Below are positions 53,215-64,000 of a DNA stretch of 64,000 nucleotides, one piece after another (within the stretch, counting starts at the first letter, position 1; every line of letters starts with the position of its first letter). This stretch comes from Hoplostethus atlanticus. Its lineage: Eukaryota; Chordata; Actinopteri; Trachichthyiformes; Trachichthyidae. Below the pieces are notes generated by a model, which saw nothing but the letters and a program-made list of their open reading frames with translations, was not told the DNA's origin and did not search any database. The position numbers and the translations under genes were made by a program. The stretch covers positions 350,501-414,500 of the forward strand of contig JAXDDX010000160.1 in NCBI GenBank assembly GCA_034670405.1, in the 5' to 3' direction.

Positions 53215-54433
53215 CATAGACATATATACATAGACGCCGCATTGGCCTGTGGATCGTACACGTACACGTAAACGTCGCCGCCATATTGGACCGGACAAGA
53301 CTGGCCTGTAAACAAATACAAGTAAACGGGGAGCTGCGGTTTTTCTGGAAAGCACAATAACGTTTACATTTCTCAACCGATTTCAGTGAGTCGTTTTATA
53401 TTCAAGGGTTTATGATCTACATGGAGTAGAAAAAAAAGTTTTGTCTCTAGTTACGTAGAATCTCGATCGTTAGGCTATAATCGCTGTGTATCAACTCTTT
53501 CTCTTTGGGAAACCTTCAAAGTGTGAGAAAGGTTAGCTAGCCAGCTAACTACAGTCAGATTCATAATATGTCAGCCGCTCAGCCGAAACGAGTAGCTTGT
53601 CATAAAAATCGGTTTGGAGAAATATAGATATATAAATATAGATGAAAATCTCGATAGGCCATTTGAATTTTCCCTCTTTATTTGTCCTCTGGGGATCAAT
53701 AAAGGCGTATCTTATCTTATAATTGTCTTTGTCTGTAATTGTCTGTCTTGGAGTATATCTGTATCCTTTCACTGCTATACAAATATAGAAAGCAGACTGA
53801 CTGCCAGTGTCTCACTATTGTAATTTGTATTTGCCGATTTTGTTCCATTTTTCTCAATGAAAAATGGAACAATTTCAAAGTGAATGAGCTGTGTTCTGAC
53901 CTGGAGCACAAGAAAAGCTAAAATGATGGGGACATGGACAGAAAAAGAACTTTCTGCACATTTCATGTACATTAAATTAAATTATATTATATATGGACGT
54001 CTCCACAAGCATAAACCAAGGAAAATAAGCCAAATCCTGCTTGACAAACCTGAGTTTTTACAATGCCTTATGACAATTATTATTTTCCACCACGTAAGTA
54101 ATTCAGTTCATGTGAGCCTAACGTTGACACTGCTCTCTTGAGCGTCTAGCAGCGATTATAGCCTAACTAAGTAACTGGAGACAAAACTTTTTTTTCTACT
54201 CCACGTAGATCATAAACCCTTGAATATAAAAAAGGACTCATTGAAATCGGTTGAGAAATGTAAACGTTATAGTGCTTTTCATCCAGAAAAACCGCAGCTC
54301 CCCGTTTACTTGTACTTGTTTACAGGCCAGTCTTGCCCGGTCCAATATGGCGGCGACGTTTACGTATCGTAGCAATGGGCAGAAGCAGTCAATGAGGCGT
54401 CTATGTATATCTATGCGTCTATGTATGTCTATG
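53215..54433 (+). mobile_element. Long-TIR DNA element, copy 2 (uninterrupted, 1219 bp)
   Basis: Same element and orientation as copy 1, nearly identical over shared parts. Left and right ends are inverted repeats of about 275-290 bp: CATAGAC termini, the CGCCGCCATATTGG block, and GTTAGGCTATAATCGCTG near the inner limit, answered by CAGCGATTATAGCCTAAC at about 54151. The interior has no transposase. It shows what copy 1 looked like before the Tc1-like insertion: CATGTACATTAAATTAAATT... continues to CATAAACCAAGGAAAATAAG. The 9 bp after its right end equal the 9 bp before copy 1. Confidence 0.88.
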
Positions 54434-54442
54434 GCAGTTGAC
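54434..54442. other. Right outer 9-bp direct repeat (putative target-site duplication)
   Basis: GCAGTTGAC immediately follows the last base (…GTCTATG) of element copy 2 and equals 43218-43226. The 9 bp before copy 2 (CGTTTTGGA) and after copy 1 (CTGGCACCT) do not match it. Confidence 0.75.
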
Positions 54443-55373
54443 GACCGAAGCCCGCAACGGTTTACTTCCGGACACGAGACGTCACTTCCTTCACAACCAC
54501 GCGCCTCGCCGTTGCTAAGGAACGCACCTGCTGCAGTGTTGCCAGGTCCACGGGTTTCCCGCGGATGTGAGCTACGTTTGAAATGTCGCAGGTTGATTTT
54601 TGGGTCCGCGAGTTGTGCTTTTGTGTTTGTATGAATTACTATTCTTTTAAATTAATTAAAACGAAATAATTTATACCTGCCAGCGGTTTCATGTGAGTGA
54701 CAATGAAATAGCGTTTAAGAAATTAATTATGAAGTAATAATTAAAGTTGAAGTATTGAAGTTCATTCTATTGTCCAGAGAAAGAGGCAACGCGTCAGCTG
54801 CCATATATTATTAACGGTCATATCTAGTAACACTGATCAATATCTTCAACAAGGCAAAATGTCTTCGGTCATTTATGGAGTCCTACTAGATGGCACCAGT
54901 CATTGGCTGGGACACAGCTATATCAGGCTACAGTGTCGGAAGTGAATTGGACTATATTTTCACAGAGCTATATTTGTTGTATTATAATATATCATACAAC
55001 ACAATCTGTAAAACTACTCAATATACACAGGCCTATGTATTTTCAATGTATTTTTTCCAGACACGGGGACGTTTTTATGATATTCTACTAATTTACAGTT
55101 TTGAAATACATTTCATAATGGTAGCAATGCTGTTGGATTTTAAAAGCAGTGTTTAAGGTTTGGCATCGTCTTATTTTGAGTTCTGGTGTCGGGCTGGTTT
55201 TGGTCCACTGGGCTGGTGGGCTGGTCTTTCAGACAGATCTGGCAACCCTGACCTGGCAACCCTGACCTGCTGCCTCACCTTAACGTCTGTCGGCACAGAC
55301 AGCAACTCTTTGCAGCGTCCAAACTAATTCATTTAATAGCTGTTTGGAGGTTTCTAAAAACGGGAACAAAACT
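54443..55373. other. Upstream region of fam161a
   Basis: No exon recognised. 54443-54620 is CpG-rich compared with its surroundings. 55210-55260 contains a short duplication (GGCAACCCTGACCTG). A TTG in frame lies 30 bp upstream of the chosen fam161a ATG, but there is no reason to use it. The fam161a promoter is presumably here; I cannot place the start site. Confidence 0.5.
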
Positions 55374-58300
55374 ATGGCGAATGCCCACCGGACAAACGTC
55401 TTGGTCACATCGTGTTTGAAGACGCCGGTAGACCCGCAGACCAAAGCCCCGTTAGCTTTATACGAGCGCGAGAGAGTCCTACCGTACACAGCTGCAGAGC
55501 AGATGGACAACCGTCACTACGAAAAGGAGGTAACTGTTAAGACAGAAATGTAATTATTGTTTTTATGTATTTATGATGTTATTCCTTATTTTATTTTCAT
55601 CTTTATTGATAATTTGTGTCCACTAGGATTCCATGCTTTTAAAATCCCTTCGTCAGTTCTGTTGGCTGGCTTGGTGAAATAAAACTGGGTAAACTACCAA
55701 CTCCGGTCAGTCATCACCACAAAGCAGTACAGGTTTTCTTTTTCGATATCTCTTTTCATGTAACTTCATATATTTTTTATATTATAACATGTGAGTTTAG
55801 CCTGAGGGGGAGGTTCAACTCTGAATCACAAAGAAAAGTACAGTAAGTTGAGGTGGTTTATCTGTCAGCAGGTTTGAGTCTCCCATACACATTGCTCGGC
55901 CTGTTGGTCTGTTGTGACCAAGGTCCTTGCTGTTGAGCTGTGCATGTCCCTTTTCTCATGTTATGACTTGTGTGTACTTAAACACGCTTTAACAAGTCCT
56001 GTTACTGTTTAGACGTTCTTTACTGTTCACTTATGTGAAAGCACTTTTTGAGAGACACTTTTTTTGTCTCTCTACCTTTTTACTTTTTCCTGACTACAAG
56101 TGTTATATGTGTTAACGTTTTAGATTGTTATTGTTGTAATTTTTTTTTTTAAACAAATTTACCCTCGGGTACAAATAAAGAACCCTTGAGCCAAATAAAA
56201 TTGTAATATACTGTTTTTGACTAATAGAACTTTATTCTGTTTGGTGTGAGTCGCTGAGTGGATAATGGTGACGTTGAAGGAAGCAGACACAATCTCTACA
56301 GTCCATTCACACTTCCAGGTCAGTCTGTGTGTGTTGGAAGGGATTTGACCTGCATACTTTGTTGGCCTGACTATTTTTGGCCTCTCACCGTGACTAGATT
56401 ACTGGACGTCACAGTCAGTTCATAATCCCAAACGCTTCGTTTTCCTCTGGACTAGAACGTTACTTCAAGTTAACCCTTCCCTCCTTAAGCAGGATCCTAT
56501 TTACAGGACGAGGTCGAAGTCTTGACCCGTCTGTCAAACGCCTGACGATAATGTGAGCAGAGGTAGAGGCAGACAGCATGAGGTCTGTCTGTTGAGCCCT
56601 CACGCCTTGTTACACAGCCGCCATATGGCCAGTCTAACCGCCCTAGCAGGGTGTAATAGGCTTAGGCCTGCAGGAGGCACTTGGTATTTGTCTGTGCCTC
56701 ATAGCAGGACTGGTCTGTCCCAGGTTCGATCCCCCATGACCCCGAATGTAAACCATGCTGAAGTGTCCTTGAGCAAGTCACTGTATCTGTACGTTTGAGC
56801 CTGCAGGGTCACTGCTTTCTGTCTGACCTTGACCTCTGACCTCCATATGGAGGCTCACAGGCGGAAACACTAATTCCCCCTCAGGAACCAATCAATGTTC
56901 TGATGTTCTCCCATCACTTATTAAACTCTCCATGAGCTTTATCTGTCATGTTCAACTGACGCTGAAATGTAGAGACTAACATCAAGCATGTGTCGGCCAA
57001 CTACCATCTTAGCTTGTCTTGGTGCAGCATGAAAATATGGATCAGCTATAGTCTAACAACTCTGCCAAGGTTGGCAGTTCCATTCTAGTTAGACTGATAC
57101 ATCGATTTGATATATTGATATAGATATCTGCCTTTTATTAAATATTGAATATTGGCCAGTGTGACGACATGATGGAGGATCCTCCCTGACCACAGCTACA
57201 GGAAAACTGTCTGTAAAATGTCAAATTCAGTTTGTACTTATCATCATATCGTATCCATTGATGTTTTTTGAAAATCAATCCCTCGTTTAAAGTCAGTAAT
57301 GTCTCCCAGAGTTTCCCTAGTATTGAATCGGTGGGGGGGTCATCCTGCCTTTTAAAGAGCGTTTCAATGGTTTGGCAATGAGTTTTAGTGTCCCATGGTC
57401 TAAATGCTGTTTTTGGCATGAACATGGAAAATTCTTAAGATATTGAATTTTGGCACAAAATATAGGCTATAGGCAGCTTCAGTACAACAATATTGGTTTG
57501 GTATCGGCATTCAAAAACCCATATTGCAGTAACACTGACAAAGGTGGTGTTAGTGGTTCAATTCCCACCCATATTAAAAATCTGTGCTCTAATATTTCTG
57601 TAAGCTTTGGATAAAAATGTCCACCAAGTTGCATAATAACATTTGACCTCTTCAGATGGTGTACGAAGACTCAGGTTCTGAGTTCGGAGACGAGGATTCT
57701 CCGGGGAAGGGCAGCCCTCTGACGATCAAGGACTACAGGATGGCAGGAGACCGCATCAACCTGAGGGAAATCTTCTTCTCCAACAAGGAGTATTACAGCA
57801 AGCTGGAGGAGCTGAAGAAGGCCCACCTCCACACTATGGCCGAGCTGGACAGCATGTACCGCACAAAGCTGCAGCTCAAATGCATGGCACCCCTGGATGC
57901 GACGCTGGAGGCGGGGCACCTGTGGGTGGCTTTTTTCCTTTGTGATTACATTCCGGGTCCAAAGAGATTTATTGTGTTGTGTCTCTCATGTCTGTTTGTG
58001 TGTGTTGTGTATTTCTCAATAGGATCCCATGGGCGAAGAGCAGCCCAGCAGCTTCATGCTGTTTAAGGAAGTCTCATTCTGCTGTTGAACTCAGGAGAGG
58101 CTCTGGACAGTCGGACACATCAGATGAGGAAGGAGCTGCCAACAACGATGTGGAGAAAGGCCTGCTTTGCTCTCCCAAAGAACACATCAAGAACATGTGG
58201 CAGGACTTCAAGCTGTCCCCCCGCAATCGCCACCCATCGTCCTCCTCACTCCAGAGCCTGCCAGGAGAGCAGAGGAGGCCCAAGCACCCAAAGGGAAAGG

Positions 58301-61300
58301 GCAAAAAGAGGCAGGGGCGTAAAGACGCAGATCAGGAGCCTTGGAAACACCGAGTGACCGTCCCAAAACCATTCCACATGACTCGGCGTGAGGCAGACAG
58401 ACGGAGACACGGCATCAAGACGCGCTCAGAGGTTGAACTGGAGAACGCAGCGCTGCGACGGCAACTGGAGGAACTGACGGAGTGCCGGCGCAAGTTCCGC
58501 GCCAGCCCTGCACCCGCGCACGTTCACCTCCCCCTTTTTGGAGCGCTGCAGGAGCAGGAAGAGGAGCGACGGTGCACCATGCGAGAGCGGGAAGAGCAGA
58601 ATCTGCGCGTCGTCCAGAAGCCCTTCAGCTTCCTGGAGCGAGAGTGGCTGAAGAAAGAGCAAAGAGAGGAGCATCTCCGCCTCCTGCAGCCCTCCGCCCA
58701 GGACGGGGTGAAACCCTTCAAGGCCAAGCCTGTGCCCAAGGCAGTATACCTGGCAGCGTCAGGGGAACAGATGAAGGAGGAGCAGCTGTATCGGTCCATC
58801 AAGATGCAGATGAGAGCAGAGGAGATGCTCTACAGCGCCTCCATGCCCCCCAGCATGCTAGCGCGACGACTCAACGACCGGAAGAAGACCAAAGATGCCG
58901 TGACTGCAGCTGAAGGGGATGACGGCTTCTCCCACAGTCCCAAGATAAACAAAGAGGTACCTGATTTTAATGCCCGTTACCGACGCTTCCAGAGACACTT
59001 GGAGAACCGAAAGGAGGTGAAGCCCATCACTGCATGTGAACCCTTCCGTTTAAGGACGTCGCAGATCTCCTCGCACCGCGAACGCATCCTGGCGGACATT
59101 GAGAAGGAGCAGACCAGTTCTCGGGCGACGCGCTGGCCTTACGTCAGCTCCGGGTCTGTCCGAACGCCCAACTCCAGCCTCTGCTCCTCCCTCTCAGGCA
59201 GCCTGGAGCTCCTGCCTGCTAAAGTCACAGATGCCACCAAAAAGCGCCAAGAGGCTGTAAGGTACCATCATAGAATACCAAGGGCTCATACATAGATAAA
59301 GTAGAGAGAGCTGCAGAACTCAGATGCCCTGTTTAGACATAGCGACAGTCAGAGTCCTACCTCCTTGTTTTGACTCCCCAATGGATGAGTTCTTACGGAC
59401 CTCCTTGCCCCTCGTTTCCCTCAGTTTCCTAGACCACCTCCAAAACACTCTTTGTACCTCATTGTACCCAAGTCCTCATCTGTGACCAGATTGTCTCCTT
59501 GAGTAGAAAGGTGCTTGAACAGAGGAAGAAGGCAGAGGAAGAGGAGGAGAGGTGGAGAGAGAGACAGAAGCAGAGGGAGAAGAAGCTGCAGAAGGTGGTG
59601 TTGAAGCGCGCCCAGGCCAACGACTCTCACCTGGCGCTGGCGCAGACCAACCAGACCAAACTCAACGAGTTCAGGTACCCAGACAACATGTTGAGGACCA
59701 TGTCGCCCCTCAGCCACTCAGTCCGTTACTGTATTCTTACTTGTCGTCTGAAAACACAACTTGAAATTTCAATTAATAGCAGATCATCTGTAACTGTTTT
59801 CAAACCAGAACATAACAATATATTTCCCTCATACTCAGATTACTAAAGACTCTTTGTTTGATCATAGACGTATTTCCACCGCAGGAACCTGAAATTTTTG
59901 GGTACTTTTTTGAGCAGGAACCTTTTTAGTTCCCCAAAAGAGTTTGAGGTTTCTTTTCCACCGCACCGAAGTACTGGGGAGATAATGTAAATAAGGAATA
60001 TGTGACACGACAAAAGTGCGACTGCTTGGTTTCAGCTACTACCCTTGGTTGGAAAGGTCCAAGTTCCTGGAACTAAGTACCAATAGTTCCTGGATAGTTC
60101 CTGCAGTTGGAATGTTGTTTTGAGATGCTCTGGTTTTCCCTGAAGCATCTTTTTATTTTTATTTTTATTTTTATTTTTTAGTTAATCTTTGCTCCGTTCA
60201 CTTACAAGGAAGTAATTATGAATAGTCACTTCTACTTATGCTGGTCTGTTTGTCTGAAAGTAGATGGTAGATAGATGTAGCCACTGCTAATTCAAAATGA
60301 ATGGGAGTCATACGGGTGACTGGGGGCAAAATGTTGAGCAAAATGATCCAGATTTGGTACTAAACACACTGTTGAAGTACTTTGGCCAAGGATTGTGAAA
60401 CATGTTCATTTGTAGTGGCTCAAGTTTGCTGATGCTTGTATGATAGTTGCCTAGGAATGAAACTACATATTCCAGTTGAGCCTAATTCCTGGACCAGTTG
60501 CTCCGGTCTGGGAAACATCTGAATGTTCTCCTTTCATGTCAACCATGTCAACCATTGTGTATTCTCCTAATTACATTGCCTTTCATCTTCATTTCTGAGG
60601 CGTAAAGAATATGTCAATACACATACCTAGATTACAGTTGCAATCCTGATGACTACAAATTAAGCATAAAACTGTTAAATTCAATTGTACATTGTTGTTA
60701 TTGGACAGTTAAGAAAATATGATATATGACAGTGGTGTCCAATCATGTGCCATGGAGGGCCGAGACTCTGCAGGTTTTCACTCCAACCAAAGACTACACC
60801 AGGTGATTTCACTGATTAGTCCCTCTCTGGTTGAAGGTGCGAATCGGTGAAATCACCTGGTGTAGTCTTTGGTTGGAGTGAAAACCTGCATACCCTCGGC
60901 CCTCCGTGGCACATGATTGGACACCACTGATATATATGATCATACCAATGTATTTTTGAATTATCCAATGGGTTTTTAATATGTCATAGGGTCATAGGAT
61001 CCTAAAACCTGACATAAATGACCATGTAAGCTTTCAATTCAAAAAGCTTTCCAAATTTGCAGCAACGTGGTGGTAGCGATATGTAACTGACTGTTGCTTT
61101 GTGTGCCGTTGAATTTGTGTTGTCGGGGATCCATAAACCTGTCTGATGTACAGGAAACAAGACCTCCAGCGCAGGAGGGAGTACCAGCAGGAGATTAAAG
61201 AGATCCAGGAGAGGGTGAAGGGGAGGCCGCTGCTGTTGGAGCAGGTTGCCCAGGTGAACAAGGAGTCTGATCACTGCAGGGGATTCTGGGATGCCAGAAT

Positions 61301-63702
61301 ATGCTGTGCAGCCTTCTGGAGGTGTTGTGGGCCTCGTTCAATGATCATCTGTGATTGGGGGCGTCCATTTGATAAGCCCAGGGACTCTCACTCATCCTCT
61401 AACATCCACTCACCTTACTTTGTATTGGTATACTGCTGTACCAAATCCATCTATAAAGCCTAGTAAGAGTTTTTATAAGATACATAATCGATACAGACAT
61501 TTCAGAGAATTGAAATAAAGACTGATTAATTGATTAGCTAAATAATCAGTTCACTAAAGGGTAGTAAGAAATCTATCTTTGTTCCAAAACAGCAAATACT
61601 GACCGGAAAGTCAGTTGAAAGCAAGAAATCTCAGCACCTGACAAAGTAAGATTCAAGATTCAAGAACTTTATTTGTCACATACACACACGGGGTGTGCAG
61701 TGAAATGAAGTAATCGTTGAGTATTGGTATTGATCAATATCCTATCAACCCCCCACAGATATATTATGGTCATTGTGTATTATGGGACGGTAAAAACCTT
61801 ACTTATTGCACCTGTAACTAATTAAGACTGAACTGAATGTGAGTTGTCCCACACTCAGAAACCCAGGTGGAATAGTACTATACTATACTATACTATACTA
61901 TACTATACTATACTATTAGAGTTTATTGGAGCGTTTGTGTAGTGAGGGTGAATAAAGACATTCTAACTAACAGGACAGAATAGAATGGTCCTTTAAACTG
62001 CGTGGTTGCTCTGACTAACATGGATCCTAACATCTGACGTAACGTGTTTTGGTAACAGAGGAACGCCAAACGGGCAGCAGAGAAGCGCTACGCCGACGCC
62101 CTGCATGGATGTGATCTGACGGAGGACTTTGTCAGCAGCAAGGTGGTCAAAGGGTCCGCACGCAAAACCTCCCCCTCCAGCGACTACAAGCAAAGGTAGA
62201 CGTCTGCCCAGTGCACCACTCACATCCAGTGCATTACAAACAGCCTCACATCCAGTGCATTACAAACAGCCTCGCATCCAATGCATTACAAACAGCCTCG
62301 CATCCAATGCATTACAAACAGCCTCACATCCAGTGCATTACAAACAGCCTCACATCCAGTGCATTACAAACAGCCTCACATCCAATGCATTACAAACAGC
62401 CTCACATCCAATGCATTACAAACAGCCTCACATCCAGTGCATTACAAACAGCCTCACATCCAGTGCATTACAAACAGCCTCACATCCAATGCATTACAAA
62501 CAGCCTCACATCCAGTGCATTACAAACAGCCTCGCATCCAATGCATTACAAACAGCCTCGCATCCAATGCATTACAAACAGCCTCACATCCAGTGCATTA
62601 CAAACAGCCTCACATCCAGTGCATTACAAACAGCCTCACATCCAATGCATTACAAACAGCCTCACATCCAATGCATTACAAACAGCCTCACATCCAGTGC
62701 ATTACAAACAGCCTCACATCCAGTGCATTACAAACAGCCTCACATCCAGTGCATTCTAGTCTTTTAAAGCTGCACTAGGCAACGTTAAATCCGACTTGGA
62801 GCACCCGGAGGAAACCCACATGAACCCTGGGAGAAGAAAGGACCAGTGCCGGGACCTTCTGGCTAAGGGGCCACAGTGCTAACCACTGAGCCACTGTGCC
62901 GCCCCACCAGAATTTCATTTGGATAAATCGGGCGAATGCATGCCGTCTCAGTCAGGGATCGGGCGCAGTTCTCTGTTGCAGCCCCACTTTTGGACCGGTG
63001 CATTGCTCCATATACATTTTGCCTACTGTATCTTACATACCCTCTGAAATACTTGTACATGTAGAATGACATCCCATCACCCCTTACTAATAAGAATTAC
63101 TGTTTCATTTTCTGTAAAGCACTTTTTAAAAGAACTATAAAAATAATGTTTATATTATAGAAAATAATACAGCTGATGATCCAGCTGCAAATTCATGGTA
63201 AAATGTTTAAATCCCTATAATTGGCTTTGCAATCAGATTTGCAATCAGTATTGTGCTGAATTTATTCTTTTGTTGATGCTTTGTCAGTGACGAGGAGGAG
63301 CCAGATATGGGATATGAACCTGTTCGCTACAGACAGGTCTACCTGGATGACGAAGACCTTGAAGCAGACTCAGGAGAGAGGGAGAGAGGCATGGAGGAAG
63401 AAGAGGGTGACGGAGCTTCATTAAGCATCCATGATGGAGAAGGCGTTGGACATTATGATGATGACAATGGCGATGAACACCACTATTTGGATGACAGTTA
63501 CCACTACTCAGACGATAATGAGAATTACTCAGACGACAGTGAGCGTGACCTGGCTCGGGAGGACAGCATGCAGGAGGGTGACATCATCAAACGGCGCCAC
63601 GGCAGCCACAGTGATAGAAGTAGCCAGCATGGCCACAACAATGAAAGCTCTGACAGGGAAAACGGAGACAAATTAAACAAGGCAAGTGATGAGGAAGACT
63701 GA
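55374..63702 (+). CDS. fam161a: FAM161A ciliary/centrosomal protein (UPF0564 family)
   Basis: Microtubule-associated protein of the centriole inner scaffold and photoreceptor connecting cilium. Human FAM161A loss causes retinitis pigmentosa (RP28). Coding exons: 55374-55529, 57656-57921, 58023-59261, 59507-59674, 61154-61253, 62059-62195, 63288-63702. Total 2481 nt, 826 aa; human isoforms are about 660-716. The first exon, MANAHRTNVLVTSCLKTPV, matches the family N-terminus. Exon 2 has FSNKEYYSKLEELKKAHL and a short coiled coil. Exon 3 (residues 141-554) carries the UPF0564 domain with VTVPKPFHM, VVQKPFSFLEREWLKKEQ, EEQLYRSIKMQMRAEEML and ILADIEKEQTSSRATRWPY. Exons 4-5 are charged coiled coil (REYQQEIKEIQERVKGRPLL). 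The last exon is an acidic, His/Asp/Tyr-rich low-complexity tail. The ATG is preferred because an upstream in-frame extension begins only at TTG. No AATAAA was seen in the 298 bp after the stop. Confidence 0.95.
56660..56785 (+). repeat. tRNA-like SINE remnant
   Basis: CCTGCAGGAGGCACTTGG, then GTGCCTCATAGCAGGAC, a box-B-like CAGGTTCGATCCCC at about 56722, and CTGAAGTGTCCTTGAGCAAG, a phrase common in fish SINE tails. Box A is eroded. It lies in fam161a intron 1. Confidence 0.55.
57080..57520. repeat. Diverged interspersed repeat, paralogue of 42740-43120
   Basis: It shares ordered blocks with the copy downstream of cct4: CCTTTTATTAAATAT, CCACAGCTACA, GTGGGGGGGTCATCCTGCCT, TTTTAGTGTCCCATGG, TTTGGCATGAA, TAGGCAGCTTCA. 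It has the same orientation and no coding capacity. It ends about 130 bp before fam161a exon 2. Confidence 0.6.
59868..60112. repeat. MITE-like element with 'CCACCGCAGGAACC' ends
   Basis: The left end TTTCCACCGCAGGAACCTGA and the right-end complement (TTCCAACTGCAGGAACTATC) are similar inverted termini. The interior repeats GGAACCTTTTTAGTTCC and AAGTTCCTGGAACT palindromes. It sits in the fam161a intron between exons 59507-59674 and 61154-61253. Family not assigned. Confidence 0.6.
60730..60929. repeat. Near-perfect 200-bp fold-back MITE
   Basis: The ends CAGTGGTGTCCAATCATGTG and CACATGATTGGACACCACTG are exact inverted complements. The arms stay complementary for about 80-85 bp each (GCAGGTTTTCACTCCAACCA, AAGACTACACCAGGTGATTT), around a ~30-bp loop. 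The CAGTGGTG end suggests a hAT-type origin. Flanks read ATATATGA on the left and ATATATATGA on the right, a near-duplication in AT-rich DNA. Confidence 0.92.
61650..61712 (+). repeat. Retroelement tail fragment
   Basis: GATTCAAGATTCAAGAACTT, then TATTTGTCACATACACACAC and GTGTGCAGTGAAATGAA form a phrase I recognise as common in fish genomes, probably a LINE/SINE end. It is a short fragment in fam161a intron 5. Confidence 0.55.
61875..61916. repeat. (ACTAT)n pentanucleotide microsatellite
   Basis: About eight copies of ACTAT in fam161a intron 5. Confidence 0.95.
62220..62755. repeat. 26-bp minisatellite after a fam161a 5' splice site
   Basis: About 20 copies of CACATCCA[GA]TGCATTACAAACAGCCT, differing mainly at two sites (CACATCC/CGCATCC and CAGTGC/CAATGC). 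The two variants occur in runs. The array starts about 24 bp after the exon ending at 62195. Because 26 is not a multiple of three and no stop occurs in the unit, all three plus-strand frames are open across it. None is a gene. Confidence 0.96.
62795..62912 (-). repeat. tRNA-headed SINE-like element, 5' part
   Basis: The minus strand begins GGGGCGGCACAGTGGCTCAG, then TGGTTAGCACTGTGGCCCC, and ends with GTGGGTTTCCTCCGGGTGCT. It is the same family as 52019-52262 with an internal deletion. Confidence 0.82.
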
Positions 63703-64000
63703 AAGGGATACCTCTTTTCCTGTCAAAGTGTCTTGAAACAAGATTATATAATAGGAATGTCTTCAGAACTTGGTGCAGAGTCTTGGTGCACTGACGGCCT
63801 CACAACCACATTATATTGTAAATGATGTACAAATGAATAGAAAATTCAAGCATGGAAAAGGTATGATAGTATAGCCTATAAGAACTTAAAGAGGAGGTAA
63901 ATATATTGTTATGATGTAACAGTTGTAGAAGAGAAGTGTACAGTGTTTCTTCTGTCCTGTAATGACACAGTGCAGTTTGTTGTCACACTCCATCAACTGA
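63703..64000 (+). other. fam161a: fam161a 3' untranslated/flanking DNA
   Basis: No coding exon or canonical AATAAA signal seen before the window ends. The transcript end is probably beyond the window or uses a variant signal. Confidence 0.6.

Noticed and set aside
55344-55373. Upstream in-frame extension of fam161a
   Set aside because: It begins at TTG, not ATG. The family N-terminus (MA..HR..VLV.S.L.TPV) aligns with the ATG at 55374.
58023-58100. Possible frameshift at the start of fam161a exon 3, since frame +1 also reads plausibly (DPMGEEQPSS) before a stop
   Set aside because: The 5' splice site CACCT|GTGGGT leaves phase 2. Joining to G ATC CCA keeps the frame that continues into KSHSAVELRRG, and the total coding length is divisible by three.
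58074-58802. Alternative frames and antisense frames over fam161a exon 3
   Set aside because: They are shadows of the GC-rich exon. The chosen frame carries the UPF0564 motifs and keeps phase across all seven exons.
62129-62778. Open frames of 165-212 codons rich in HYKQP/ITNSL repeats
   Set aside because: They are the three reading frames of a 26-bp minisatellite in a fam161a intron. All frames are open only because the unit lacks stops.

Overview
The window is nuclear DNA of a ray-finned (teleost) fish. The genes are split by many GT-AG introns, their proteins match vertebrate families, and the non-coding DNA is full of fish-type repeats: CA/GT microsatellites, minisatellites, tRNA-headed SINE-like pieces, small inverted-repeat elements and a decayed Tc1-like transposon. 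The species cannot be named from sequence alone.

Layout: 1-6.1 kb holds no gene I can support, only repeats, including a telomere-like minisatellite. An akt3 gene (+) follows, with a GC-rich probable promoter near 6.4-7.1 kb and 13 coding exons at 9.0-22.2 kb encoding 479 aa. pus10 (-) has 17 coding exons between 32.15 and 25.70 kb encoding 557 aa, and converges tail-to-tail on akt3. cct4 (+) has 13 coding exons at 33.15-42.39 kb encoding 536 aa. It is head-to-head with pus10, the start codons being 992 bp apart. fam161a (+) has 7 coding exons at 55.37-63.70 kb encoding 826 aa. For the four intact genes the exon lengths I read sum to a multiple of three with no internal stop, which is a good internal check on the models.

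The unusual region lies between cct4 and fam161a, which are neighbours in the same orientation in human. Here they are separated by about 13 kb containing a HIPK-like kinase gene (47.7-50.6 kb) with two disabling changes and a decayed duplicate of its 3' exons. Two nearly identical, directly oriented copies of a DNA element with terminal inverted repeats (TIRs) of roughly 240-290 bp flank this cargo (43227-45892 and 53215-54433). Neither copy has its own target-site duplication, but the 9 bp abutting the outer end of the first copy and the outer end of the second are identical (GCAGTTGAC). This suggests that the whole 11.2-kb unit arrived as a composite transposon, or that a circle carrying the kinase recombined into a resident element. 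A Tc1-like element is nested inside the first copy.

Functionally the intact genes are independent housekeeping or signalling genes: AKT3 kinase, PUS10 pseudouridine synthase, the CCT4 chaperonin subunit and the FAM161A ciliary/centrosomal protein. Recurrent themes in the non-coding DNA are repeats that begin within about 0-25 bp of 5' splice sites in five introns, and a very large modular minisatellite in the last cct4 intron.
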